From: Pseudomonadota bacterium
GTDB taxonomy: Bacteria > Pseudomonadota > Alphaproteobacteria > Sphingomonadales > Sphingomonadaceae
DNA: 40,055 bases
Direction: 5' to 3'
NCBI GenBank assembly: GCA_021849075.1
Contig: JAJZTH010000028.1
Coordinates: 1-40,055 of the forward strand
Below the pieces are notes generated by a model. That model saw only the letters and a list, made by a program, of their open reading frames with translations, made no database searches and was not told the DNA's origin. The position numbers were made by a program, and so were the translations under genes. Below are positions 15,349 to 23,631 of this stretch, one piece after another (position 1 is the stretch's first letter; each line of letters starts with the position of its first letter).

Positions 15349-17673
15349 ATGATCGCAAGAAAACTCACCGCCTTCGCGCTCGGCGCGTCCTGCCTTGCCA
15401 TGACCGCACCCGCCTTTGCCGAACCGATGGCCTTGCTCGACCGCCATGGCAGCCGGGTCGCAGTCGAACCTTATGCACCCAACATCGTGCGCGTGACGAT
15501 CGCGGTGGACCCCGATCTTGCCTCGGCCGCGCCGGGCGAAGGCCCCAATGCAAAGGCGGATGCGAGCGGCTGGACCCACCGCACTGACGCGACCGGCGAC
15601 ATCTTTTCTTCCTCCGCCCTTTCGCTGACCATCGACGCCAAGGCATGGCCCAAGGCGCCGACCCAGATGGAGCGCTATTTCGCGCCGGCGCTGCCGCCGG
15701 TCAGCCTGTCGGTGAAGGATGCCAGCGGCACTGTCCTGACCAAGATGACCGGCTGGGAAATGTCCCCGGTGACGGTCAATGGCGAAAAGACCTTCAAGGT
15801 CGGCGCCAGCTTCGATTCCCCGGCCGACGAACATTATTATGGTCTGGGCCAGAACCAGGAAGGCTTCATGGACCTGCGCGGCAAGCAGATCGATTGCCAG
15901 CATTTCTATGATGCACCGGCGGGCGAGAGCGTCTGCGTCCCCTTCCTCGTCACCAACAAGGGCTATGGCATCGTGTGGGACAATCCGGCCCGCACTTTGG
16001 TCTGGCCGGGCCTGCACAGCACGACCCGCTTCCAGAGCCAGGTCGGCGAGCGCGTCTCCTTCTTCGTCATCACCGGCAAGACCACGGACGAACTCTATGC
16101 CGGTTATGCCAAGCTGACCGGCGCGACGCCGCTGCCGCCCAAGGCCGGCTTTGGCCTGATCCAGAGCAAGGCGCGGTACGAGAGCCAGAAGGAGCTGCTC
16201 GATATCGCCAATGGCTATCGCCAGCGCAATCTGCCGCTCGATGTCATGGTGCTGGACTGGTTCTACTGGACCCGCATGGGCCAGCTCGACATCGACCGGA
16301 CCTATTATCCCGATCCCAAGGGGATGAACGATCAGCTCAACGCCATGGGCATGCGGTCGATCATCAGCGTCTGGCCGCGCTTCGAGCGCGAAGGCCGCTA
16401 TTTCGAGTTTCTAAAGTCCAAGGGCTGGTTCCTGCATGACAAGGACGGCAATCCGATCGACGGCCTGCCGATGCGGTCCGACCGGGCCGGCGCGCTGATC
16501 GACAGCACCAACCCGGAAGCGCGGGCATGGTTCTGGGGCAAAATTCGTGACAATATCGCTGCCCAGGGCTTCGACTGGTTCTGGCTGGACGAGACGGAGC
16601 CGGATCTGGTGCCGGACGGCTATGAATATGCGATCGGGTCGGGCGACCGCTATCACAACCTGTTCCCGCTGCTGCACACGACCGGCGTCGCCGAAGGATC
16701 GGAGCGCGACCGCCCCAATTTCCGCAACATGATCCTGGCACGCGCCGCCTATCTGGGGTCGCAGCGCAATGGCGGCCTGTTCTGGTCGTCGGACGTCAAA
16801 TCGACCTGGGAAGCGCTGGAGCGGCAGGTGCCTGCTGGCCTTAACTTCACCGCGTCGGGCCTTGCCTATTGGGGCAGCGACATTGGCGGATGGCAGTGGC
16901 CGAGCGGCCCGAAGGCGGAAAATCCCATTCTGGTCGACCCGGCCGGCGCGACGGCGATGGGCGCGGATTATCCCGACTATCCCGAACTGTTCGTGCGCTG
17001 GTTCCAATATAGCGTATTCACGCCCACGCTGCGCATCCATGGCCAGCGCCCCGGCACCGCACTGTGGGAATATGGCCAGGCGGCCGAGCCGATCCTGGCC
17101 GACTGGCTGCGCCTGCGCTACACGCTGATCCCCTACATCTATGCGCTGGGCCGCCACACCTATGACACCGGCGCGCCGTTCATGCGCGGGCTGTTCATGG
17201 ACTTCCCGAACGATCCCAAGGTTTCCGATATCGGCGACCAATATATGTTCGGCCCGGCCTTCCTTGTCGCTCCGGTGACGAAGCAGGGGCAGACGAAGCG
17301 GTCGGTCTATCTGCCCGTCGGCACCGCCTGGTATGATTACTGGACCAACCAGAAATATGAAGGCGGCCAGACGATCGAAGTCGACGCCCCGATCAACCGC
17401 ATGCCGATCTTTGTGAAGGCGGGATCGATCGTGCCGATGGGCGTGCAGGTGAAGAGCACGGCCGAGAAGCAGGCATTGGAAAGCATCCGCGTCTATCCCG
17501 GCGCCGATGCCCGCTTCACCCTCTATGACGATGACGGCACGACCAATGCCTATCGCAAGGGCGGAATGAAGGCGGAGCTGGTCTGGGACGACAAGGCAAA
17601 GACGCTGACGAGCAAGACGAAACTGCCCACTGGCCAGGCGATCGCCGGTCTGGTGCAGATCGTCGGTCAATAA
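15349..17673 (+). CDS. Secreted GH31 glycosidase, probable alpha-xylosidase
   Basis: This 774-residue protein has a Sec signal ending at APAFA. The order is an N-terminal galactose-mutarotase-like beta domain (about 25-260), the catalytic barrel (about 265-590), then C-terminal beta domains. The nucleophile is probably D414 in WFWLDETEPD, and the acid/base D482 in FWSSDVKSTWE. QVPAGLNFTASGLAYWGSDIGG follows as in bacterial GH31 alpha-xylosidases. Between an alpha-fucosidase and a beta-glucosidase, and with GH35 on the other arm, removal of alpha-1,6-xylose from xyloglucan oligosaccharides is the best fit. Alpha-glucosidase activity cannot be excluded. It is spaced 18 bases from the GH29 gene and 13 from the GH1 gene, so one transcript is likely. 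Confidence 0.85.
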   Translation: MIARKLTAFALGASCLAMTAPAFAEPMALLDRHGSRVAVEPYAPNIVRVTIAVDPDLASAAPGEGPNAKADASGWTHRTDATGDIFSSSALSLTIDAKAWPKAPTQMERYFAPALPPVSLSVKDASGTVLTKMTGWEMSPVTVNGEKTFKVGASFDSPADEHYYGLGQNQEGFMDLRGKQIDCQHFYDAPAGESVCVPFLVTNKGYGIVWDNPARTLVWPGLHSTTRFQSQVGERVSFFVITGKTTDELYAGYAKLTGATPLPPKAGFGLIQSKARYESQKELLDIANGYRQRNLPLDVMVLDWFYWTRMGQLDIDRTYYPDPKGMNDQLNAMGMRSIISVWPRFEREGRYFEFLKSKGWFLHDKDGNPIDGLPMRSDRAGALIDSTNPEARAWFWGKIRDNIAAQGFDWFWLDETEPDLVPDGYEYAIGSGDRYHNLFPLLHTTGVAEGSERDRPNFRNMILARAAYLGSQRNGGLFWSSDVKSTWEALERQVPAGLNFTASGLAYWGSDIGGWQWPSGPKAENPILVDPAGATAMGADYPDYPELFVRWFQYSVFTPTLRIHGQRPGTALWEYGQAAEPILADWLRLRYTLIPYIYALGRHTYDTGAPFMRGLFMDFPNDPKVSDIGDQYMFGPAFLVAPVTKQGQTKRSVYLPVGTAWYDYWTNQKYEGGQTIEVDAPINRMPIFVKAGSIVPMGVQVKSTAEKQALESIRVYPGADARFTLYDDDGTTNAYRKGGMKAELVWDDKAKTLTSKTKLPTGQAIAGLVQIVGQ

Positions 17674-17686
17674 GGAGACTAAAGAC

Positions 17687-19144
17687 ATGACGGGTATCAA
17701 CCGCCGCCAACTGGGCATGGGGCTGGGCGCCGCTGCGCTGGGCGCCGGCCTGGCCGGCAGCACCGGTGCGAACGCGCAGGCCGCGGCCGCCGGCGCGCCG
17801 CAGGGCAGCCTCGCCTTCCCTTCCGACTTCCTGTGGGGTTGCGCCACCGCTTCCTATCAGATCGAGGGCGCGGTGAATGAGGATGGTCGTGGCCAGACCA
17901 ATTGGGACATATTTTCGCATACCCCCGGCAAGGTCGCCAATGGCGACACCGGCGACGTCGCCTGCGACAGCTATCATCGCTATCAGGACGATATCGCATT
18001 GCTGAAGGCGCTGGGGGTCAAAGCCTATCGCTTCTCGATCGCCTGGTCGCGCATCTTCCCCAATGGTCGGGGCAAGCCCAATGCCAAGGGGCTGGATTAT
18101 TATAACCGGCTGGTCGACGGTCTGCTCGCGGCGGGCATCACCCCGCATGTCACCATGTTCCACTGGGATCTGCCCCATGCCCTGCCCGGTGGCTGGCAGA
18201 ACCGTGACACCAGCTATGCCTTCGCCGACTATGCCGGTTATACGGCGGGCAAGCTGGGCGATCGCGTGCAGAACTTCATGACGCTCAATGAACTGCGCTG
18301 CTTCACCGATTTGAGCTACATGACCGGTGGCAAGGCGCCGGGCCTGAAGCTGCCGATGAAGGAAGTCAATCAGGTGCGCCACCATGGCGTGCTGGCCCAT
18401 GGCCTGGGGCTACAGGCGATCCGCGCGGCGACCAAATCGGGCACGCAGGTCGGCATTGCCGACAATCCCAACATCTATGTCCCCGCAATCGAGACGCCCG
18501 AGCATATCGAAGCGGTGAAGAAGGCCGTGCGCGAAGAAAACGCCATGTTCCTGACCGCGATCATGGAAGGCCGCTATATCGACAGCTACCTGACCGCACA
18601 GGGCAAGGATGCGCCGGTGGTCAAGGAAGGCGACATGAAGCTGATCGGCGCGCCGCTCGATTTCCTGTCGGTCAATGTCTATACCGGCAACACCGTCCGC
18701 GCCGACGAGACCACGCCGTCGGGCTACAAGATCCTTCCCCATCCGGGTCAGGCCCCCCGCATGCCCTCCCCCTGGCTCTATGTCACGCCCGAGGTCATTT
18801 ATTGGGGGATGCGCGCCATCAGTGAGAATTGGAAGCCCAAGGGCCTCTACATCTCCGAAAATGGCTGTTCGGCCGACGACAAGGTCGCTGCGGATGGCAA
18901 GGTCTATGACACCGACCGCGTCATGTATCTGCGCAATTACCTGACCCACCTTCAGCGCGCCACCCGCGAGGGGCTGCCGGTCAAGGGCTATTTCGTCTGG
19001 AGCCTGATGGACAATTTTGAATGGGAGGATGGCTATACCAAGCTGTTCGGCATCCACCATGTCGATTTCAAAACGCAGAAGCGCACGCCCAAGCTCTCCG
19101 CCGACTGGTATCGCGAACTGGTGCGCACCAACAAGCTGGTGTGA
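17687..19144 (+). CDS. Tat-exported GH1 beta-glucosidase
   Basis: This 485-residue protein starts with MTGINRRQLGMGLGAAALGAG, a likely Tat signal, which is unusual for GH1 enzymes that are mostly cytoplasmic. The GH1 barrel is clear: FPSDFLWGCATASYQIEGA, YRFSIAWSRIFP and VTMFHWDLPHAL. The acid/base E202 lies in MTLNELRC and the nucleophile E391 in YISENG; GYFVWSLMDNFEW follows. The acid/base motif reads NEL, not the usual NEP. A very good AAGGAGA site precedes the ATG. It would remove glucose from the trimmed cello-oligosaccharide backbone. It is the last gene of the plus arm and ends just before a strong hairpin shared with bluB. Confidence 0.9.
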   Translation: MTGINRRQLGMGLGAAALGAGLAGSTGANAQAAAAGAPQGSLAFPSDFLWGCATASYQIEGAVNEDGRGQTNWDIFSHTPGKVANGDTGDVACDSYHRYQDDIALLKALGVKAYRFSIAWSRIFPNGRGKPNAKGLDYYNRLVDGLLAAGITPHVTMFHWDLPHALPGGWQNRDTSYAFADYAGYTAGKLGDRVQNFMTLNELRCFTDLSYMTGGKAPGLKLPMKEVNQVRHHGVLAHGLGLQAIRAATKSGTQVGIADNPNIYVPAIETPEHIEAVKKAVREENAMFLTAIMEGRYIDSYLTAQGKDAPVVKEGDMKLIGAPLDFLSVNVYTGNTVRADETTPSGYKILPHPGQAPRMPSPWLYVTPEVIYWGMRAISENWKPKGLYISENGCSADDKVAADGKVYDTDRVMYLRNYLTHLQRATREGLPVKGYFVWSLMDNFEWEDGYTKLFGIHHVDFKTQKRTPKLSADWYRELVRTNKLV

Positions 19145-19151
19145 CCGGATG

Positions 19152-19183
19152 AAGGGACGGCCCGACTATCCGGGCCGTCCCTT
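19152..19183. terminator. Hairpin between convergent GH1 and bluB
   Basis: AAGGGACGGCCCG at 19152-19164 pairs perfectly with CGGGCCGTCCCTT at 19171-19183 around a 6-base loop. This 13-pair stem sits between two convergent genes and its right arm overlaps the bluB TAA at 19182-19184. Being symmetrical, it could terminate both transcripts. The following U tracts are short on either strand. Confidence 0.65.
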
Positions 19184-19829
19184 ATCGCTCGAACAGGCGA
19201 TCGATCAGCGGTTCGCGCGCCTGCCAGCCGCGCTGTTCCAGTTCCGGCGTATCAGATGATTGCGCCGGATAGCCGATGCAGAGTAGCGCGATCAGCGTCC
19301 ATTCGGCCGGCACATCGAGCATATCCGCCAATGCCGCCGGATCGACGATCGACACCCACCCCATACCGATCCCCCGCGCCCGCGCTGCCAGCCAAAGGCC
19401 ATGGATCGCCATCACGGTCGAATAGCGCAGCATTTCCGGCATGGTCGCGATCCCCAACCCGTGGCCCGCGACCGGCCGATCATCGGAAAAGACCGCGAGG
19501 ATTTCGGGCGCTTCACGCAAGCCGTGCAATTTCAGCCTGTGATACTGGTCGCGCTGGACGGGATCGGCATAGCGCTCCGCCGCCGCCACTATCTGCGCAT
19601 CGACATGATCGGCAAGGCGCGCACGCCGCTCGCCCGATCGCACCCGCACCAGCCGCCAGGGCTGCGCATGGCCGACCGAGGGCGCCAGGCTGACGCTGTC
19701 CAGCAGCGCATGCATATCGTGTTCAGGCACCGGATCGGTACGAAAATGACGCACGTCCCGCCGCCAGCGCATCAGCGCGTCGAGTTGCTCCCCGAAAGCC
19801 GCATCGAAATCCGGCGGGCCATCGGTCAA
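19182..19829 (-). CDS. bluB: BluB 5,6-dimethylbenzimidazole synthase
   Basis: This 215-residue flavin-destructase-fold protein carries RRDVRHFRTDPVP, SLAPSVGHAQPWRLVRV, HGLREAPEILAVFSD and TMPEMLRYSTVMAIHGLWLAARARGIGMGWVSI, as in BluB. The enzyme cannibalises reduced FMN with oxygen to make the lower ligand of vitamin B12. The start overlaps the cobO stop as ATGA, placing it last in the cob transcript. Together with the other genes it argues for an oxygen-using cobalamin route with dimethylbenzimidazole as lower ligand. Cytoplasmic. Confidence 0.93.
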   Translation of the reverse strand: MTDGPPDFDAAFGEQLDALMRWRRDVRHFRTDPVPEHDMHALLDSVSLAPSVGHAQPWRLVRVRSGERRARLADHVDAQIVAAAERYADPVQRDQYHRLKLHGLREAPEILAVFSDDRPVAGHGLGIATMPEMLRYSTVMAIHGLWLAARARGIGMGWVSIVDPAALADMLDVPAEWTLIALLCIGYPAQSSDTPELEQRGWQAREPLIDRLFER

Positions 19830-20431
19830 AATTCAATGCCCTTCTGCGCCTTCACCCCCGACCGAAAGGGATGCTTCACCATCACCATATCGGTGACGAG
19901 GTCCGCCGCCTCGACCAGCGCGTCGGGCGCATTGCGGCCAGTGATGATGACATGCTTCATCGGGTCGCGGGCGTTCACAACGGCCAGCACCTCATCGACC
20001 GGAAGATAGTCGTAGCGCAGCACGATATTGAGTTCATCGGCCAGCACCATGGCATAGCTGGGGTCGGCGATCATTCGCTTCACCTCGTCCCAGGCGGCGC
20101 GCGCATTGGCGATGTCGCGGGAACGATCCTGCGTGTTCCAGGTGAAGCCCTCGCCCATCGGCTTGAATTCGACATGCTCCGGGAAAGCGTCGAACACCGC
20201 CTTCTCGCCGGTCGCCATCGCGCCCTTCACGAACTGGACGACGCCGACCTTCATCCCATGGCCGATGGCGCGGACAACCATGCCCAGCGCCGCACTGGTC
20301 TTGCCCTTGCCCTTGCCGGTATGGACGATCAGCAGCCCCTTTTCCTGGGTCTTGTTGGCCATGATCTTCGCCTGCGCAGCCTGTTTCTTGCGCATCTTTT
20401 CGGCGTGGCGAGCCTCGTCCGCTTCGCTCAT
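19826..20431 (-). CDS. cobO: Cob(I)yrinic acid a,c-diamide adenosyltransferase
   Basis: This 201-residue CobA/CobO/BtuR-family enzyme has a P-loop HTGKGKGKTSAALG (about residues 37-50) and VVQFVKG. GEGFTWNTQDR, LADELNIVLRYDYLP and VIITGRNAP follow. It transfers the adenosyl group from ATP to the cobalt of cobyrinic acid a,c-diamide. The ATG at 20431, after GGAAGGAAGC, overlaps the cobF stop as ATGA. An upstream in-frame form reads back through cobF and was rejected. Confidence 0.93.
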   Translation of the reverse strand: MSEADEARHAEKMRKKQAAQAKIMANKTQEKGLLIVHTGKGKGKTSAALGMVVRAIGHGMKVGVVQFVKGAMATGEKAVFDAFPEHVEFKPMGEGFTWNTQDRSRDIANARAAWDEVKRMIADPSYAMVLADELNIVLRYDYLPVDEVLAVVNARDPMKHVIITGRNAPDALVEAADLVTDMVMVKHPFRSGVKAQKGIEF

Positions 20432-21183
20432 CTTGCTTCCTTCCGCATCAGATAGACATCCATGATCCAGCCATGCCGCGCCCGCAGCGCCGCCCGTTCG
20501 GTAATTATGCGCGGGGTGACTTCGTTGAGAGGACCGGCGATCAGCGCCTGTTGCGCCATACCCAGATAAGCGCCCCACCACATGGTGACGCCCGCCGGGT
20601 CGATCGCCTGAAACGCGCCGCCCCCGTCCAGCATCACCGCGACGCTGTCCGCCTGTGCGGGCCAGCCATGGTCGCGCAATTGCCGCCCGGTGGTGATGAC
20701 GACCGGCTCGGCCAGTGCATTGAGGGGGATGGCGTGAGATGCGGTCAGCGCCTGAAGGCTGCTGATGCCCGGCACCACATTGACGCGCAGGTCCATGCCC
20801 TGCCCGCGCAACCGATCGGCGATCCGCAATGTGCTGTCATAAAGGGACGGATCGCCCCATACGAGCAAGGCGAGCCTGCCGCCATCAGGCAGATGGTGCG
20901 CAATCTGCGCGGCCCAGCAGGCGGCGATGGCGTCATGCCAGTCTTTCACTGCGTCCAGATAATCGCCCTGCGCGCGGCGCACCGGCAGGTCGAACTCAAC
21001 CAGCCGCGTCGCGCCGGTCAGCACATCGGCGCATATCTGGCGTCGCACCACGATCAGGTCACCCTTTTCCTCACCTTTACGCGGTAGCAGGATCAGGTCG
21101 GCGGCGTTCATCGCCTTGATCGCCGCCAGCGTGAGTTGCTGGGGGTCGCCGGTGCCAATGCCGATCAGGGTCAGGTCGATCAT
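20428..21183 (-). CDS. cobF: Precorrin-6A synthase (deacetylating)
   Basis: This 251-residue member of the tetrapyrrole methylase family has GIGTGDPQQLTLAAI at the N-terminus, LLVWGDPSLYDSTLRI for the second SAM loop, and VVPGISSLQAL. The sequence and length fit CobF, which methylates C1 of precorrin-5 and releases acetate. Presence of CobF rather than CbiD marks the aerobic pathway. The gene is coupled by ATGA overlaps to cobB upstream and cobO downstream. Confidence 0.9.
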   Translation of the reverse strand: MIDLTLIGIGTGDPQQLTLAAIKAMNAADLILLPRKGEEKGDLIVVRRQICADVLTGATRLVEFDLPVRRAQGDYLDAVKDWHDAIAACWAAQIAHHLPDGGRLALLVWGDPSLYDSTLRIADRLRGQGMDLRVNVVPGISSLQALTASHAIPLNALAEPVVITTGRQLRDHGWPAQADSVAVMLDGGGAFQAIDPAGVTMWWGAYLGMAQQALIAGPLNEVTPRIITERAALRARHGWIMDVYLMRKEAR

Positions 21184-22487
21184 CGGGCAGGCGCGATCAT
21201 GTGGAAGAAGGTGCCGGTCACAGACCCGCGATGCGATCCGGTTTCCGGGACGGCCGCGCCATCGGCATCGGTGACATGCGCCAATGGGGCATCGGGTTGA
21301 TCGATGATGGTCGAATAATGGAACTCATGCCCACGCAATGCCGTACCCGCCGCCATGCCCGCGACCGGGGCGAGCAGCGCCGCATGGCGATAGCCCAGAT
21401 GCATTCGCCGCTGTGCATAGCTGGTGACGAGGCCGAGCAGGCCGGCCATGGCATGACGCTTGCCCGCCTTGTCGATCAGCGCCTCTCCCAGCACCATATA
21501 GCCGCCGCACTCCCCATGCACGGGACGGCTTTGCGCATGGCGGCGCAGCCCGGCGAGGAAATGCGACGCCGCCGCGATCCGCCCGGCATGGAGTTCGGGA
21601 TAACCGCCCGGTAGCCAGACGAGATCGGCGTCAGGCGCAGGCGCTTCGTCTGCCAGCGGCGAGAAGGTCAATATCTCCGCTCCCGCGCGCCGCCAGCCTT
21701 CCAGCAGATGGGGGTAGGTGAAGGAAAAAGCTTCGTCGCGCGCCAGAGCGATGCGCTGGGCGGGCGGCGACGGCAGACCGCTCCCCTGCCCCGACGCCTG
21801 CCCCTGCGCCGCCTGCCGGATGACATCCAGATCGGCATGGGCGCGCAGGAAGCTGGCATAATCGGCGATGGCGCGATCAAGGTCGGGATGCTCGACCGCC
21901 TGCACCAGCCCCAGATGCCGTTCCGGCAGCGTCAGATCGCCGCGTCGGGGCAGCGCGCCCAGCACCCTGATCCCCGCCGCCTCCATGCCGCGCCGCGCCA
22001 GCCGCTCATGGCGCGGGCTGGCGACGCGGTTCAGAATCACGCCGGCAAAGGGCAGATCGGGATCGAAGCGCGCAAAACCGAGCGCAGTGGCGGCGGCGGA
22101 CTGGGCCTGCCCAGACACATCGATCACCAGGACGACGGGCCAGCCCATGCGCTTTGCAATGTCGGCGCTGGCGCCATGGCCGGTCCCGCCAATGCTGGCG
22201 ACACCGTCATAAAGGCCCATCGATCCTTCGGCTATGACAAGGCCGGCGTCCGCCGCTTGCGCCGCGATGGCATCGATCAGGCCGGGCGTCATCGCCCAGC
22301 TATCGAGGTTGAAGGAGGCCCTGCCGCAGGCTGCGCGGTGGAAGGCGGGGTCGATATAATCGGGACCGCTCTTATAGGGCTGAACGGTCAATCCATCTTC
22401 GGACAGCGCCCGCAACAGCCCCAGCATCACCGTCGTCTTGCCGGTGCCGGAAGCCGGCGCAGCGATCATCAGGCCAGGGACAGTCAT
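21180..22487 (-). CDS. cobB: Hydrogenobyrinic acid a,c-diamide synthase
   Basis: This 435-residue enzyme has an N-terminal ATP-binding domain with the P-loop [10 protein letters not shown] (about 10-19), then [12 protein letters not shown] and EGSMGLYDG. The C-terminal class I glutamine amidotransferase domain has its likely nucleophile C327 in [13 protein letters not shown]. It amidates the a and c side chains of hydrogenobyrinic acid using glutamine and ATP. In the aerobic route this precedes cobalt insertion by CobNST. Coupled by ATGA to cobM and cobF. Confidence 0.93.
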   Translation of the reverse strand: MTVPGLMIAAPASGTGKTTVMLGLLRALSEDGLTVQPYKSGPDYIDPAFHRAACGRASFNLDSWAMTPGLIDAIAAQAADAGLVIAEGSMGLYDGVASIGGTGHGASADIAKRMGWPVVLVIDVSGQAQSAAATALGFARFDPDLPFAGVILNRVASPRHERLARRGMEAAGIRVLGALPRRGDLTLPERHLGLVQAVEHPDLDRAIADYASFLRAHADLDVIRQAAQGQASGQGSGLPSPPAQRIALARDEAFSFTYPHLLEGWRRAGAEILTFSPLADEAPAPDADLVWLPGGYPELHAGRIAAASHFLAGLRRHAQSRPVHGECGGYMVLGEALIDKAGKRHAMAGLLGLVTSYAQRRMHLGYRHAALLAPVAGMAAGTALRGHEFHYSTIIDQPDAPLAHVTDADGAAVPETGSHRGSVTGTFFHMIAPAR

Positions 22488-23269
22488 TCGCTGGACTCCG
22501 CAAAGCGCGAATCCGCCGATTGCGGACGGAAACGACGGTCATAGTCCGGGGCATAGAGGCTGCTTTCCGCGAAATCCGGCGCACCCAGCACCTGGCCGAC
22601 GAGGATGAGGGCGGTGCGCTCCATACTATCGGCGACGGCTGCTTCGATTGTGGAGAGCGTCGCGCGGATGATGCGCTGGTCGGGCCAACTCGCCCGCCAT
22701 ACCACCGCGACCGGGCAATCCGGGCCATGATGCGGGATCAGGTCCGCCACCGTCTGCGCCAGATTGTGGATCGACAAATGGATGGCGAGGGTCGCGCCCG
22801 TCGCACCGAAGGCAGACAGATTTTCGGCCATTGGCATGGCGCTGGCGCGGCCGGGCGTGCGGGTCAGCACCAGCGACTGGGCCAGACCCGGCAGGGTCAG
22901 TTCCGCCTCCAGCACGGCGGCCGCGGCGGCAAAGGCTGGTACGCCGGGCGTCACGTCAAAAGGGATGCCCAGCGCCTTAAGGCGGCGCAACTGCTCTCCC
23001 ATCGCCGACCAGATGGAAAGGTCGCCCGAATGGAGCCGTGCCACATCGTACCCCGCGGCATGGGCGGCCGCCATTTCGGCGATGATATCGTCCAGCGAAA
23101 GCGGCGCGCTATTCACGATCCGCGCACCGGGCGGGCAATGATCGAGCAAGGCAGCCGGCACAAGCGACCCGGCGTAAAGGCAGACGGGCGACGCCGCGAT
23201 CAGATCGCGACCGCGCAGGGTCAACAGGTCGGGCGCGCCGGGACCGGCGCCAATGAAATGAATGGTCAT
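22484..23269 (-). CDS. cobM: Precorrin-4 C11-methyltransferase
   Basis: This 261-residue SAM-dependent tetrapyrrole methylase has [16 protein letters not shown] at the N-terminus, CLYAGSLVP, and [16 protein letters not shown] for the second loop. [15 protein letters not shown] follows. These features are typical of CobM/CbiF, which methylates C11 of precorrin-4. ATGA overlaps join it to cobE and cobB. Cytoplasmic. Confidence 0.93.
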   Translation of the reverse strand: MTIHFIGAGPGAPDLLTLRGRDLIAASPVCLYAGSLVPAALLDHCPPGARIVNSAPLSLDDIIAEMAAAHAAGYDVARLHSGDLSIWSAMGEQLRRLKALGIPFDVTPGVPAFAAAAAVLEAELTLPGLAQSLVLTRTPGRASAMPMAENLSAFGATGATLAIHLSIHNLAQTVADLIPHHGPDCPVAVVWRASWPDQRIIRATLSTIEAAVADSMERTALILVGQVLGAPDFAESSLYAPDYDRRFRPQSADSRFAESSE

Positions 23270-23631
23270 GGGGTCGGTCCTTGGGCGATGGCGCAGGTGG
23301 CCATGCGATCTGGGGAGATGCAGCGATGGACGATCAGTCGCGCGCCAGCGCCGGCGGCGGCGAGCGCAGCGGCTTCGCTGACGCTGCCCACCCCACGTTC
23401 CGTCAGGCTGGCGATGGATCGGGTCGGGGTCGCAATGGCGGCCAGCGCTTCGGGGGTGACGCCGATGACGGGCAGGCCCAATTTCTGCGCCAACGGGTCC
23501 AGCAGCGCGGCCTTATCCTGCGGCGCGGCCAGATGCGTGATGCAAAGCCGGCCGTGCCGCGCGCCCTCCAGCGCCAGAAGCACCGACTCTAAGGTCGCCG
23601 CCTTGCGAAAACCGAAACCGGCGACGATCAT
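23266..23631 (-). CDS. cobE: CobE (CbiG C-terminal-like) cobalamin biosynthesis protein
   Basis: This 121-residue protein starts [21 protein letters not shown] and contains [14 protein letters not shown], then [16 protein letters not shown], and ends with [18 protein letters not shown]. These are marks of the CobE/CbiG C-terminal fold. Its role in the aerobic pathway is less well defined than for its neighbours. The ATG at 23631 overlaps the cobL stop and was preferred over a longer in-frame form lying inside cobL. Coupled by ATGA to cobM. Confidence 0.88.
   Translation of the reverse strand: MIVAGFGFRKAATLESVLLALEGARHGRLCITHLAAPQDKAALLDPLAQKLGLPVIGVTPEALAAIATPTRSIASLTERGVGSVSEAAALAAAGAGARLIVHRCISPDRMATCAIAQGPTP

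Noticed and set aside
16411..17847. Minus-strand open frame opposite GH31 and GH1
   Set aside because: It covers the catalytic part of GH31 and the GH1 start on the opposite strand and has no family features.
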